A stretch of DNA of 64,000 nt from Trichomonas vaginalis G3 (GCF_026262505.1 NC_067206.1:14752205-14816204); one strand, 5' to 3'; positions 1 through 13,130 are shown, counted from the first letter of the stretch. Numbers and translations are program-made. Notes: generated from the sequence alone by a model not told the origin.

Positions 1-176
1 TGAACTGCTCCCACATATCCAGAATATGAACGTTTGCTTGAACTCTTCCGCATCTCAAAAACGTTTTTTGGTTCCATGTTCCAAACTTTTATCGGAAGAG
101 ACAACAAACTTTCAGAAGAAGAACAAGATATTATTTTAAACTTGTTGTATGACATAACTGTCATAACAAGTTCTTT
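1..176 (+). pseudogene. Relic of Maverick helical protein, 3' end
   Basis: Matches the end of the intact 194-residue gene at 57583-58167 in copy D. Function unknown. Broken; the 5' part is beyond the window edge. Confidence 0.8.
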
Positions 177-212
177 TTGAAGTAAAAACGTCATTCAAAC
201 CACTTCATTTTT

Positions 213-895
213 CGATGTCCGAACAAGCACCGAACGCAAATCAATGGCAGATGTTTTCAAGGTTGTCAGACAAGCGCCCAGTTCAAATTCAAATTGCCAA
301 TTGAAAGCTCATCTGACAACACCATTAAGACTCTCCAAAGTAGTCTTTATGACAGAGATGACCAATCTCAAAGCCAATGTCCTCACGAACCAAGCTTCCA
401 ATGAGAAAGTCCTGAACGATTTCGCGAACCTTGCGCCAATACGCACTATAGAACCAAAACCTTGCCCGATCCATCTACCGTTTCTTCGAAGAGAATAGAC
501 GCCATCTGGAAGGTACTTCGGAAAGGACAGAACATGCAACACCGTACTTCGTGAACACAGAATTGCCGAAGGTATTATCAAGAAGAGGAAGAAGAGGAAG
601 AAGAGGAAGAAGAAGAGAAACACGAAGAAAAGGAAGTTTGGGCAACCCTTGTTGCCGATGACGTTTACGAAATTTCCCAGCCCTACCCATACCAAATCCG
701 CACAAGGAGACAGGCAAGGTTCTTACCCAGTCCTCAACAACTTGGGACACTTGAACCTAACCTTCGAAATTACGGTTCAATTTCCATGGGAAGGCTTGTC
801 GTATGCAATGGGTTCAAATCCAGACAAGAAGACGAGGGTCAGAACATTGACGGTGACAACCTCAACAACCGTAAGGAGAACCTCGAGTGGTTCTA
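213..895 (+). pseudogene. Relic of coiled-coil/HNH-type protein
   Basis: Counterpart of 58200-58889 in copy D, including the run of GAA/GAG codons for the acidic stretch and the terminal HNH-like part. Broken in several places. Confidence 0.8.
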
Positions 896-967
896 AGAGT
901 AAAAAAATTTTATTTAGGTGGAAACCCCAAGTAAATTTAGGTGTTTATTGTGGATAAGTATGTTAAA

Positions 968-1209
968 TTAAGGGTAATTTGCAAAATTAGTTTCCGACCT
1001 TTTGAATTGGGCTCTTTCGTTATCCAGTTGCGTAGGAGGTCGTCCCAGAGGAGTTGTGGTAGAATTGCCAATCCAAGGACGATTTGTCCTCCAGGCATTG
1101 AGGATGTACTGCTCGTAGAGTTTCATGACCTCGGCCTTGCACAGAACACCCTCTCCCTTGGAACGTAAGGCTTTTCGAAGTGCTCGAATGCGATTGGCTG
1201 CGTGACCAT
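968..1209 (-). pseudogene. Relic of 87-residue Maverick protein
   Basis: Counterpart of 58938-59201 (minus strand) in copy D. The upstream start-site motif (AAAAAGTGTCATTT, read on the minus strand) is still visible at 1210-1227. Broken. Confidence 0.75.
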
Positions 1210-1239
1210 CCGAAATGACACTTTTTGTCCGTTTGGTCA

Positions 1240-1480
1240 ATGTTTGTGTCTCGTGCCATAGTCGACGAAAATACAGACAAAACAGGTTATATATGAGTTT
1301 GAGACAAAGAATGGTGTAACTCGACACTGTCCGATTCAAAGACTCCGAGGGCGACCATGAAATTAAACGGAAATTAGCTAGGAAGGTAATATAAAATGGA
1401 CTGGTTGCCACCACCTCCACCTCCACCACCTTTACCTGTTCCTCAAGTAAATAAGCCTTTCCCGTTTCCCAAGAATTCCC
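1240..1480 (+). pseudogene. Relic of small protein with polyproline tail
   Basis: Counterpart of 59231-59476 in copy D. The MDWLPPPPPPPP tail is readable at about 1396-1440. Broken. Confidence 0.75.
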
Positions 1481-1524
1481 ACATTTTAATTCAAATTCGA
1501 ATAAAAATTTTTTATTTCATGCAA

Positions 1525-3726
1525 TGTTTATTTCTGTGCCGTCTTCAAGTATGCCCCAGTACTTACGCTTGGAGAGGACATGAACTTCGGAAAATACCTT
1601 ATCTAGCTTAAAACAGCCCATCTTTTCACTGACCATACCCATTTCAATGAGTTTGTTGTACCCTTCTTCGTTCGTCATGAGTGCGTCAATGTTCTCATAG
1701 TAAACCACAACTTTGGATTTGACTTCGGAGAAGAATTTGTTGTAGTTGTCAAGGACTGCTTTTGCGAACTGAGGGTAAGACCAATGTTCGACAATAGGTT
1801 TTAATGTGGTTACTAAGCACTTTGACCTTGAGTGAATTCGTACTTCAAAACAAAAGGGAAAAAACCTTTCAAAAAGTTGTCGACCTTCTCATAAATGTTT
1901 ACTCTTCATCTCTTGAGGTTTCTTAATGGAATATTCCATGTCGAATTCATAAGCAATTTGAGTGTCATTGCAAGTTTGGGGGTTTGAAGCTTTCGCCTAA
2001 TATCATACAGTTTGTTGTATGACTTTTCCAACTGTTAGTTCTTCCCGGAACTCACCATCTTCGTTTGGAATTCCAGTCGGAATATATTGGACAACTCATG
2101 TATGCAGCGTTAAGGTCGACATAGTATATCTTTTCATCTGAGTCGAACTTGTCGCAACCAATTGGTCCAGTTTGTGGAAATTCAAGTGAGTCTCTTATCT
2201 TCTGAGAAACTTCTCCGCTGTGTTATCTCATAAACATCGTCGAAGCAACCTGTTTCATATAAAACCTTCTGACACTAACTCAGATGCTCTCCAATACAAT
2301 TTGACGTCAATTGGATGTCTCTAATGGAAGTTGTTTATAGCATCTTGAAGTTCTTGCATATCCTCTATGTTGGAAGTTCTTTCTGGTTCAGGTTGGTAAT
2401 CCGAACAATCTCACTCCTTTTGGAATTGTGTACTTCTTTTTGTACTAAGAACTTTGTCTGGAACAACTTTTGGTCTTGCTAACAGTGATAAAGTTTGTTT
2501 CGTCCTTTTGGTACAAAGTTTCTGTCAGCTTGTGCATCTGGAATTGGTTCATATAACAAACCTTTCTCGAAAGAATGTTTACAGCTTTGACATGTTTGCA
2601 CTTGCCTTTTTGTTTTCCGAACAAATGGGTTTTGTTAAGTACTTTCGTTCAATCATTGAAAGTGGTTGTGTGACAATTACAATCTTCAACCATGGTAAAT
2701 TTGAACTCAACAACATAGTCGTCATGTGAAGAACCTTTAGCTGTAGGTATGTTGACTCGGATATTGACATTTGCCAACGGTGCAATTTTGCCAATTGACC
2801 TCTGAGAATGTACCTTGTCTTCACACATGATCAAGATACTTCATCTTCTCTTCTGAAACAAAGACCAGAGTTCCTGAGACATGTAAGAATGCAAGGTTCA
2901 TTGACAATTGTTTCAATTGAATTGTAAATTCCATACCTTGTCAAAGTCAATGTCAGACTTATTTATGAACGGAAAGTATCCAGCATGTTGTCTGACTGCT
3001 TGAGGGTTAGTTGGTACCATTCGAACTTGACACTTGCAATTCCTTCAATTGCAATTCAAAATGTCTGAGTCGGAGTCAACCATTTGTTCTCTCTTTGTAG
3101 TCTTGAAAGCGTCAAGAAGTTTTGCAGCTGTTTTGTCATTGCCATTTGCATAGGTAAATGTGACCATCCAAATCCGTTATGGTCAATTCTGAAAATTGTG
3201 TCCTTTCTTATTTCCGTCTTGTATGGCAGCAAGTACACCCATGAAGCCTTCTTTGTTCTTTCCTTCGTCAAAGTTTAACTGTAGGTTTTAAGATTAATTT
3301 GACTTCTAAATTTCACGATACTTTTCATATGCCATATCTTGTTCTTTCCATGGGAGCATGGACCATCCTCTGCACTAGCCTGTTTTCCCTTCTCAAAGGA
3401 TGCAATTGTTTCGTCCAATGTTTTCCAAGTAGAATCTGGCAAAGCCCGTCGTGTCCTTCACTTGAGGTTCATAACATCGAAAGGCATGTCCATAAGAACG
3501 TTTCTTCTTCTAACCTCTCTAGTCCTGTTTGGATAATTTGGCCACGTGCTGTTTCCAAATCCCATTCTCGTTGCGAAAAAGACCAGCCAGTTTTGGTCAT
3601 AAGACTTTATGGGTCTTTCCCTTCCTATAATTTAAACTTCTTCGAAATCCTCCAACCATATCTTGTAAACTCTGCTTTTATTCTAGCAGACTTTCCTATC
3701 CCATTCTATATGGGGGCATTTTTATA
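1525..3726 (-). pseudogene. Relic of protein-primed DNA polymerase B
   Basis: Counterpart of 59500-61652 in copy D, recognisable along its whole length on the minus strand. Many breaks. The A/T-rich start motif TTTTTATAAAAATG-like sequence lies just upstream (3717-3745). Confidence 0.85.
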
Positions 3727-3754
3727 AAAATAAAAAAATATTTTTTTCTTACTT

Positions 3755-4352
3755 TACATAACCAGGCCTGCTGCCCCATAAGTCTTTGACGCCAACCCAT
3801 ACCAGCCAATAAAGGTTTGACTTGGGTTTAAGTTTGGACTAAACTTTGTTTTGGTTTAATCTTCAGTTTTTGGTTTCTCTTCTTCTATTCGGTTTTTCGT
3901 CACTTTTCGGTTCCTCTGACTTTAACTTCCACCTGCAGGAACAGTTGTTCGTCAACATCTTCATAAATATCATATGCCATTTGTTTTGTTTTCCTTTCAA
4001 CTTTTTGTGTTTGGTTGTAAAGTTTAGAATATTTCGACTCTAAGTCAATGAGATGTTCTATAATGAACTGTTGGTCAGTGAAGTAAAACTTTTCCATTCT
4101 GTTGTCTGAAAGCTCCTTCAGACTTCAATATTTAATTTGTGAAGAGGTCTGTTTCTTTTTTGAGATACTAGCCGTTCCATTTCCAAAAGTGACTTTATAG
4201 TTAGGGTTTGTAATTTCAGACGTGCTTGGCACTCTTTCTATTAATTGAATTTTTCTCTTCATCTGTAAGTTCTTTGACCGAGTTTTGACAATGGTTCTGA
4301 CTTTTTGTTTGGTGGTGTCAAATCTAACCGTTTTCAACTTCTTCGGTCATTT
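3755..4352 (-). pseudogene. Relic of 194-residue acidic/lysine-rich protein
   Basis: Counterpart of 61686-62270 in copy D. Broken. Function unknown. Confidence 0.8.
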
Positions 4353-4371
4353 CATCTCAGTAAAAATTTAG

Positions 4372-4522
4372 TTTTGGTTTCGTTTTCAACTAGTTTGTTG
4401 TATTGTTTTTTAAGTCGTCTAAACTTCCTGACGGTATAGGAAGAACTGACAAACCACGTGGTGATAACTTGTGGAAGTCGAACACATCCAATCTTGAACC
4501 CATTTTGTACTCATGCTGTCAT
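4372..4522 (-). pseudogene. Relic of 50-residue Maverick protein
   Basis: Counterpart of the small intact gene at 34423-34575 in copy C. Broken. Confidence 0.6.
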
Positions 4523-4539
4523 TGTTCATCTTACTCTCA

Positions 4540-4990
4540 GTAAAAAACTTTACATTCCCCAACCGTTTGAGGCGGTTGAGGTTGGTTTATCTGTTACTCC
4601 ACTGTTTTGTTTGTCATGGTTATTATCCTCTTTTAAAGAATCTTTTCACCTTGGTCCCATATAGTGTTCCCTGCTTGGTTATAGTAGTCATATTGCTTTG
4701 TTATACATAGTTTCCTGACTTGGCTTCCCTAACATTTGATCCATACCATCCCTTGAACTTTTCCCTCTTGTTTCAGATTTGGAATAAGATTTGGTTGCAA
4801 TCTCGTGCTTACTTCCCAAACCTTTCTGTACAGTTTTGTATAATAGGTTGTGCTTTCTTCTCTTTAAGTATACCTAATGTACTCAACTCTTCCTTCCAAC
4901 TCCAAATACACCTCTTGGCTAATTGTTCCACTGCGGGTAAATAACTGCTAGATGCAAACCTGCTAATGCCGCCCAAATAAACCCATTTCT
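4540..4990 (-). pseudogene. Relic of glycine-rich amphipathic protein
   Basis: Counterpart of 62461-62862 in copy D (begins MGLFGALAG there). Broken. Confidence 0.75.
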
Positions 4991-5011
4991 TATAGGGTAA
5001 AAACTGACGAT

Positions 5012-5985
5012 CCAACATAGACCCCTATGTTCTAAAGCGACAAAGAAAGCACTATGAATAAAAATCTTTAGTTCAACACCAAATCTTGGTTTATGGATAT
5101 CTGGAAAACATTCCGAGTATATGAGTAAGATGGACCTCCAATAACTGGCTAATATTTGTTGTCAAACACAAAGATACTGTGAAGCCCATACCAGTTACAG
5201 CCAAAGCTAATTTTTAGATATCTTAAGCAGCTTTGGACAATATTACGTTGACAAATACCATCCAAAAACTGACATCTGACTGTGACAGTTCCTTTCAAAT
5301 CAAGATGAATGTAAAAACTAATGCGATTCAAAAAAATGTAAACCAATATTTCATTTGTCGACAAAACCATTCTGCTCTTGGTGTCATTGAACGGGTTGTA
5401 TAAAAATGTTAAGAGACTTAAAACCAACCACAAGGTGGGTGAAGCAAATGAAATGTCATAATGACGACAACATATAGACACTTCTCCATGGCAAAGATGA
5501 ACAAGTTTTAAATATTACAATAGCCGTAAACACAAAAGGTTTTGGGAAAACCACTCCCCGAAGAATGAAAAACAACTCCTGACTTAGAGAAAGACTATAT
5601 ATTTAATTAATTTAGTCAAAAGAGGACAAACAGAAAAGGAATGCCGGGCTTCAAACTTCAGAAAGGTGACAAGTAACCAATAGAAATACTAAACGCGACC
5701 CATATGAAAATACAATTGACTATGACAACAATGGGGAACCCGACAGGTACTCACTATTCGTGTTCATAATAGAAGAAAGTAATACAAGAGAATATTAATG
5801 AAGTTTTAGGCAAACATGGGCAAAAATGTACAGACTCGCAGCAAGAAATAAACTCTATTGCAGACCTATCGTTTCAAACTTGGTCAAAGTTCAAGGTGGT
5901 ATCACTTCATCAAATGACAGTTCCCTAACGAATATAAGACAACTCTGACGAATACTGCTAAAGAAGTTGAAAAAATGAAGACCTA
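5012..5985 (+). pseudogene. Relic of retroviral-type integrase
   Basis: Counterpart of the intact integrase at 35014-35973 in copy C, alignable by eye over its whole length. Many breaks. Confidence 0.85.
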
Positions 5986-7765
5986 ACGCAATTCTATAAC
6001 CCAATGCGTAAAACTGTCCATGTAAGGTGGGCATGTTTCTTTACTGTTGTCCCTTGTTTGCTGTATATTCCTGAAACTGAAATATGTGTATGGTTATCCT
6101 TCTCCACCTGAGTGTCACTCCAGTAACAATTTTAGCAAACTTTAACGTCGTCTTTATCATCAATCCTTTACCTTTTTTGGTCAATTCCTGACCAATCCCC
6201 AAATATCTTAATGCTTATGCCGAACCTGCTTGAGATGTACTTATCTTACTGTAGTGACTGTGTGGCAGGTTAAAATTTTCACCTGAAATCTGTTTTACTT
6301 CCACCCTTGGTTTTCTTTTGACAGAGTTTGCACAATACCAAAACCTGGGTCGACTATATTGTTCCCATCGCACCAACACCAAACATTACTTGACGACCTC
6401 TTGCTTGTCCATAGATTTGTACTAAATAGAACCCTACTGGGTTCATTAAAATTAAGACAATAATGAGACATTATAGGAATTGTCTCTTTTGAACTTAAAA
6501 ATATAGTGCAACTATTTCAGGTTTTCCTTCTGGGTTTGTGTCAGTATTTTTTATAATATAATCTTATGTTTTCGGGTAGGTAAAATCTTGACATATAATA
6601 TTTTAATTTCTGTCATCTTCATAATAGTATACTATTCTCAGTTTTTCTATTGCATTATATCTTTAATATCTATAATAATCCTAAATATAATGTAAGCTTT
6701 TGTTCAATCTACATGTGGTTGTTCTGAACGTCATCTCATAGTCCCATAATAATATGGTGCTGGAGCTGGTCAGGCAAATGTCATATCTGTCATTTCAAAA
6801 ACTCTTAAAATATTTTCTTTTGTTCGTCTCCAATTAAGTTTAAGTAGCATTGTTGTTCTAATGGAACTTTAACTTGTGTACCATCATTCTTTTAAGCTTA
6901 CATACATTTCATTGGTTTATTTTTTCGGGAATTGAGTTTATACCGTGTAACCCATTTTTCTAAGGACTGTAACAAACTGCCATCTAAAAATATTTATTTT
7001 CTTCATTTGACAGAAAAGTTCCACCAACAATAGTTTTCAATATTTTTTGTTCCTATCAAAACTTTGGTATAATTTCATTGACATAATGTTTTTATCTGCT
7101 GTTTATTTTCAAAGGTAACGTTTAAGTCTGTTTAATTTCAGAAGATGTAATGGTATGTCCAACGGCACTTTTCCTGTTTAAGGTTTCTTGTAAGTTTTGT
7201 AATATTTGCAATGGTATGTGTAATGTCCCAACGGAACTTTTACTGTTTAATTGGTTTTCTTGTAAGTCTGTTATTTCAGATATAGAATGTGTATGAGTCT
7301 TTTTAGAATAATTCGTGTTTCAAGCTCTCGTCACTTCACTTGACATTTTATTTCAAAAATATGTTTTGTCTGCTATTTCAGGAGATGAGTATGTTCTTTT
7401 GTTGCTTAAGCTTTGTTAGCTCTTTCTTCTTCTTTTGCTATTGCACGTCTACATATTCTTTGTCAGCTTTGGTTTGTCCAACAATCTGTTTTCAAAAAAG
7501 AAAGTTCATTTAATAGGTTTTCTTTAAAGTTCCTATTTGGTTGGATTTATACAGACAGTATGGTTCTTATTGTCCTTGAAACAGAAACTCATCTGTCATT
7601 GGGGTTAATGTCAGTTTAAATTTCTTTCTTTCAAAGTGACTCAGATAAATCTTTTAGAAATAGTTTGAAAAGTTTGTTGTGTCTTATTTAAGAGCTTGCA
7701 TAATGAGTTGTCGGTTGTGTTTGGTATTTCTCTTCATGGAAAGCAATATCTTTCGACATTTATTC
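5985..7765 (-). pseudogene. Relic of tail-fibre/collar gene (uninterrupted site)
   Basis: Counterpart of the fibre gene of copy C. The stretch at about 7380-7500 is continuous here, with one copy of the roughly 80 bp that flank the insertion in copy C. Many breaks. Confidence 0.85.
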
Positions 7766-7779
7766 CTAGATAAAATATG

Positions 7780-8670
7780 CTTTTCATAGAAAAAGAAAAT
7801 TCAAGAGTTGCTACAACTAAACATTAGATGAAACTTTTTTACTAATGTCGGTCAAAAGTTTGAGACAGAGACCGTAAAGCATGAAGGCTATCGTTTTGAA
7901 CTACCCATTAAAGATGGTTAAGAAGACCCATCCGTCACAAAAGCTATTGGCATTTCGTAGAATGAAGTTCATTTCAGAAGCCATACAATTTTGGTTTCCC
8001 ATTTACGTCGGTTTTGAATTAGATGCGTTATTTAGGTGTTAGGCATAAGAAAAACGTATGTATGAGTAAAATTTGAACAAGGGAAAACTTTTACAAGTTA
8101 GTTTGCTTGTAAACCTTAGAAACAACTTCTTCATGCTTTTTCAAGAAAAAATAAACGATATCTATATCGAAATTTGCAAACCAGTATAACACATTGACGA
8201 AGGAGATACCAATCATACGATAATTATTTATGACAGGAAAAATGCAACTGTTAAAATCATAAAAATAGAAGACCTTGGAGAAAACTTTAATATTTCTACA
8301 AAATATAACAACTTTGGCAATGGTATACGATTTCTGAGGATGTTTAAATCACCTGCACATATCCAAGTACACTCCCGACTTTTTTAATAAGTCGAAACCC
8401 TATGAACATATGAAAATGTTTTCGACCAAGATGCTATTATTGTTCATGCGTACAGTATTATCCATCGCACATGCAGCCGCCTCACGTACAAAACTCTCAC
8501 TATTTGCTGCATTATCGATACGCCCAATATTAATATTATGTCTCATACCCCGACGACAAAGATTCCTGATCCATACAACGATACAGTAAAGAATTCACAT
8601 CGAACCACAAGTGGAAGTCTTCAGACTTTCAAGTATGGTTTTTACTACAGATGGAAAGAAAAAGAATAAT
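7780..8670 (+). pseudogene. Relic of 258-residue Maverick protein
   Basis: Counterpart of 39772-40548 in copy C. Broken. Function unknown. Confidence 0.8.
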
Positions 8671-8729
8671 TCCATTATACCATGCGTTTTACTTTAAACT
8701 TAGTTTCATATACAACTACTATCGAACGG

Positions 8730-9000
8730 TAAATATAACTTTTTTTAATACGGTTGAGGTGTTGGATTTTGTTGGCCAACTAGACTGTGGTGCAAGGTTT
8801 CAGGCTATTGTATAAACAGGAGCTTGGCTCTTCTGGTTCAGGGTCCTTTTAGGTATAATACACAAACTGACCTACTGCTTTTACCAATATTTTTGACACC
8901 GTTCCATACTCCTCTTCCGACAGATTTATTTCCATTCCATATACCTCTTCCAACATTTTCGAAAGAAAGTTTCCTATTTACTGAAGAAAACCCAGTTACT
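8730..9000 (-). pseudogene. Relic of small proline-tailed amphipathic protein
   Basis: Counterpart of 40624-40866 in copy C. Broken. Confidence 0.65.
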
Positions 9001-9023
9001 ACGTGTAAAAATCTAATGTCCGC

Positions 9024-9390
9024 CTAGTCTCTTACGTTTCCTTCTGAAGTTCCATAGCATTCTTCTTAACTGGGCTCATACATTCTGATTTCTCCATCTG
9101 GTAGAAAACATATCTCTGGGTCAACTCCTGTGTTCGGCGTCATCTGGGCAAAGTTGTTTATATCCGCACTTCAGGGTTTGTATAAAACTCTTTCCCATCT
9201 CATATTTGCATACCATGGTGGAAAGCCTAAGCACGGTCATTTGACATGGCAGTTTGCCAGATTGGTACATTGTTGGCAGCTTACCATAGTCTTGCCATTG
9301 CAGTTTGTATTCTAACTCATTTGGAATAATTCTCTGGTTTGGTCTTCGCAGCGTTGCTTGTGCATGTTCGCCTAAGTTCTGTGGCGTCCA
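9024..9390 (-). pseudogene. Relic of 120-residue Q/P-rich, basic-tailed protein
   Basis: Counterpart of 40884-41246 in copy C. Broken. Confidence 0.75.
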
Positions 9391-9399
9391 TTTAATATT

Positions 9400-9550
9400 A
9401 GATAAAAATATCTCTTACGAGTACATATGCTGAATCATATTGCATGGATTGGTTCATCCTCATATCCTCTGTAATTTCTCCACGTCAAAGAATAAATGAG
9501 CACAAATGGAAAAAACCTAAAACAGAAGTATAGTCCTATTTTCAAAACCA
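9400..9550 (-). pseudogene. Relic of 43-residue membrane protein
   Basis: Counterpart of 41270-41401 in copy C. Broken. Confidence 0.55.
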
Positions 9551-10440
9551 CATTTTACTTACGGAATAAAATTTCTTTATTGTTGACACTTTTCGGGTTC
9601 AGGTGACAAGACCACATCTCTCATATTCTATCTTGTCGATTAACAACTCATAGTCATAGTATTCCCTCTAACCATCTCAATGACACGGGTTTTTCCACAC
9701 CAACTTTTTATCGGATGTAACAGTAAAGCATGGATGTTATGTAAACGTCTAAATGTTTCTAAAGAGTCTGCTAAGGTCCAGTCTACTTGTAATTGAAAAT
9801 CCATTGTGTTATAGAACGGTCGGGTCACTATAAAGAAAAGCATTTCCTTGTCCTTTAAATTTTTCATACAAAACCTGTCCAAATTGACATCTGCACAAAC
9901 TCTAATCGCGCTCAAGTATGATTTTCTATGTCTCTTTGAAAACACTTTGTATAGTTAAGATATAAAAACTTTGACATCAAGTGTTTTTCAATGTCAATGG
10001 AACCTCTTATAGAACCACTATAAAATAGTCTTAGTAATGATATAGCTATGCGGGCAGTCTATATATACTCTGCTTTTTTCAAAAGCGCTCTCTTGACTTC
10101 AAGTATTTTTTTTATTCTAAATGGATATACGTTCCATCTTCCCTATAGGTATCTTTTCTTTTAACCTCTATGTCAATATTTGTTTGGTGTCTGGTATTGT
10201 TTTGAGACGGTTCATATAGTGTCGAAGTCATTGCATATAATCTTTGAGTCTAGGAAAATCAGAGTATGGCACAAAATGAGATATATAAAACTTCCAACGC
10301 GAACAAATCTACAAAATCGTTAGACCATTCTCGGTAGTTTCTTAAAGTTCTCTGCAATATGAATATCTTATAGCATCTACTCTTATTTCCAAAGAGACGG
10401 GTAACGTCTGGTATTTGTAAAAATTCATTTTATATAGCAA
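9545..10440 (-). pseudogene. Relic of D12-class DNA adenine methyltransferase
   Basis: Counterpart of 41386-42205 in copy C. Many breaks. Confidence 0.8.
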
Positions 10441-11030
10441 TATAATAAAATGTTTTTACCTGAAGAAGTGACAGAAAAGTGACAAAACATTTACGAAGAA
10501 ATCATGAAAATTCAAGAGGGTAGAAAAGAGGTTTAAGAAAAGAGGTTTAGATCTAACCTTTCTTACCCTAAATTATATTTTTGGGTCCTTTACACCTCAT
10601 TACGAAGAAAGAAGTCTTGACAAACAGTTTACGATGAAATCATTGAACCAAATTCAAGAGGGTGAGAAAAACAGGTGAAAAAACGGGGTGAGATCTCACC
10701 TCTTTCAACTAAACATTATTTTTTGGGTCCTGTTTAACCACTCATTACGATGAAGTCCTTGACACAAACATTGTACGTTCATGGTTTGGACAAAACCATT
10801 TACGAAAGAAGTCTTGACCAAACATTTAGAAGAAGTCTTGAACAAAACATGTACGTTCCATGTTTTGACACAAAAAACATGAACATAAATATAATTTGTG
10901 AAAAGTGACACATTATATATAATGTTTTCGACCCAGAAGACTATACAATTTTCCACGAATAACAAACTTCATTTATAATTAATCATCTTCAGGGCTAGAA
11001 GGACTGACAGTGCCTGGACCCCAATTACCT
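10441..11030. repeat. Right terminal region of Maverick A with GATC palindromes
   Basis: Non-coding. It has AAAAGTGACA-type motifs near 10465-10490 and 10890. There are two GATC-centred palindromic hairpins, 10517-10570 (centre TTAGATCTAA) and 10659-10712 (core GGTGAGATCTCACC at 10687-10700). A degenerate terminus with a hairpin sits at 10991-11030. Confidence 0.7.
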
Positions 11031-11056
11031 TTTTTTTTTTTTTTTTTTTTTTTTTT
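11030..11056. repeat. Poly-T tract at the right end of Maverick A
   Basis: An uninterrupted run of 27 T directly after the degenerate terminus. It could be a target-site feature or an unstable homopolymer. Confidence 0.9.
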
Positions 11057-11640
11057 CTATTCATCTATTAGTAAACACTAACCGTATATTATTTTTAAGC
11101 TTAATCTATTTTTTGAACTTTTATTCAAATCTTTGGCGCAAAGAAGAATTGCATGATAAATAAAAACATTTAATCAAAATCAATTTTATTTTTCATATTC
11201 AAATGGAACTGAGAGTTAACATTTTAAACCATTTTTTGCTAATTGTCGTCAAAAATTAGCGTAAAAGCAAAAATTGATATTTCATATGGTTTTATGAATA
11301 GATAAGCATTATATTCCCACTCATTATATTCGTAAATTTTTGAGGTTTATCCTTCCGCTTTTTAAGATCATTGACTTTGATTTTTATATAAAATAGTTTA
11401 TATATTAGAAAAATAATATGAGTTTATGTGATATTATTTTTTTTTTTTTCAGAAAGAATTTCATTCCTATATGCCTATGGAAAAAGTACTCCTCAAAACT
11501 AACTTTTTCTAATTAATAAATTAAATCTAGATTTGTATTATGCTTAGTATTATTTCCATTTTTCTCAATTCAATTTAGAATTTACAAATGTCAAAATTGA
11601 GAGCTGTTCCACTTTTTGTTGATGAAATTTCTGTTTATTA
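11057..11640. other. AT-rich DNA without recognisable gene
   Basis: No open reading frame or repeat that I can support. AT-rich with homopolymer runs. Confidence 0.6.
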
Positions 11641-11686
11641 CACTAGAGGGCGCAAACGCGCCTGGAAGCCCGCACTTACCTGACCC
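11641..11686 (+). repeat. Solo Maverick right terminus
   Basis: Close match to the right terminus of copy C (42416-42460): CTAGAGGG, a small hairpin (GGCGC-AAAC-GCGCC at 11649-11662), TGGAAGCCC and TTACCTGACC. No Maverick gene lies directly to its left, so it is a detached end or the remains of a further copy. Confidence 0.75.
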
Positions 11687-11917
11687 TTACTAGATTCATA
11701 TTAATAAATACATATACCAAAATTGAGAACCTTTTGTAAAATGCATGAAAATTCGGTTCATTCATTTTTGTCAATTTACATATCGGATGTATTTATCTAT
11801 ATTGTAATTATATTATAAAATAATAATTTTTGTGTTTATAATGTTTTATTTGTATAAATTGATTTCAAAAAAAAAAATGGAAAGAACAAGAAGTGGATCT
11901 GCCAAAATGGAAAATTA

Positions 11918-12020
11918 GTTTTGAAAACTTTGTATAAGGAATTGGTTGGCTATGATGGCACGATCATGAATCAGTACATCATGCAACAATTACTTCGCAA
12001 CGCGGGAAACTTTGTCTGAT
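11918..12020. repeat. Fragment of the long-hairpin repeat
   Basis: Diverged copy of about 100 bp of the hairpin array at 37758-38760: the GGAATTGTTGGCTATGATG hairpin followed by one arm of the GGGAAACTTTGTCTGA hairpin. It shows that the array belongs to a dispersed repeat family. Confidence 0.8.
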
Positions 12021-13130
12021 TCCACACTAATTTTATTAATTTATCTAACTTTTATGCTCTCGTCTACAATTGTAATCAGTCATAATTAATCTCTTGTCTC
12101 TATTTCACTATTATAGATTGAGGTTATATTTTATGGACGGTATTTATATGATTGGTGAATTTAAAAAAAGAGTAAATTAATTAATAAATCATTTACTTCA
12201 AAATATATCAAAAGTTTTATTTTTATATATAAAGATAACTGCTTTTAAAAAATACCCTATATATTTTTGACCATGTAACTATTTTTGTCATGTAAAACTT
12301 GTCCACTTTTTGTCAGAAAGTGAAGTGAACCGATTTTCATGCACAACAATATATATATTGAGCCTTTTTTTTATAGTTTCTTGAGATAATGGGTTCGTTA
12401 TTTGACATGCACCACGTGGTCTTGACAAAAAATAATAAAATTTTTCTTTTTGTTTTCAAATTTTTCGACTTAAAAATAAAGTGGTTTTCGAGCATTTACA
12501 ATATCAGTAAGAAAACTGTTGTTATTATTATAGATTTTTTAATCAATTTACCAGATTTAATTGGATTTTATTCCTTATATTCATGAAATATATAATGTTT
12601 TCCCAATTCATGCATTATAATTAATGTTAAAGCTAATGTCCTACTTTTTAATGATATTCACTTGTATATCACCACCAATTCACAAAGCAGCAATATACTT
12701 CATACATGATCTTAAATTGTAATAAGATAATTGCAACTTCAGATTAATTCTATTGGAATATATTTCTTTTATATTGTTCTTTGTCATTAATCGCCATTGT
12801 GTGATATTGTTTGTGTGACATGTAAGGATTTTTCGTATATCCATATCTGCATTAAAAATAATTTACCAATTCTGTTCCTGTTTGTATTCATTGAAATAGA
12901 TGTTAAATAAGCATTTTGTTTCTCTTAACAGATGTTATTGTTTAATTATATCAACATCAATTTCGGAATTAATATATACAGGGATGTCATGGCGAAGCTT
13001 TTTGTGATCAGAAAATGAATTAAATTAAAGTGTAATAATCTGTAGGGTGAAATGTATATATATCATTGCAAGAACAATTGTATTATAGGTGAAGAAATAT
13101 CAAAATGTTGACTCATTAATATAAAATTTC
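12021..13130. other. AT-rich DNA without recognisable gene
   Basis: Only short, composition-driven reading frames. A weak inverted match links about 12320-12345 with about 11735-11765 (GCATGAAAAT..CGGTTCA). Nothing else that I can support. Confidence 0.55.

Larger units (their letters stand above)
1..11030 (+). mobile_element. Maverick/Polinton copy A, right part only, heavily broken
   Basis: Same gene order as copies C and D: helical protein, HNH-type protein, polymerase, integrase, fibre, 258-residue protein and adenine methyltransferase, ending in a degenerate right terminus near 11030. The left part lies outside the window. It differs from C and D by very many small indels and substitutions, so dozens of breaks are present. 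This is either an old copy or poorly polished sequence. The fibre gene here is not interrupted, so it shows the empty site of the insertion found in copy C. Confidence 0.9.

Noticed and set aside
11057-11640. Possible continuation of Maverick A between its end and the solo terminus
   Set aside because: No similarity to any Maverick stretch in C or D could be seen.
12389-12586. 65-codon frame in AT-rich DNA
   Set aside because: Phe/Ile/Leu/Lys-rich composition typical of chance frames; no start motif and no match to other copies.
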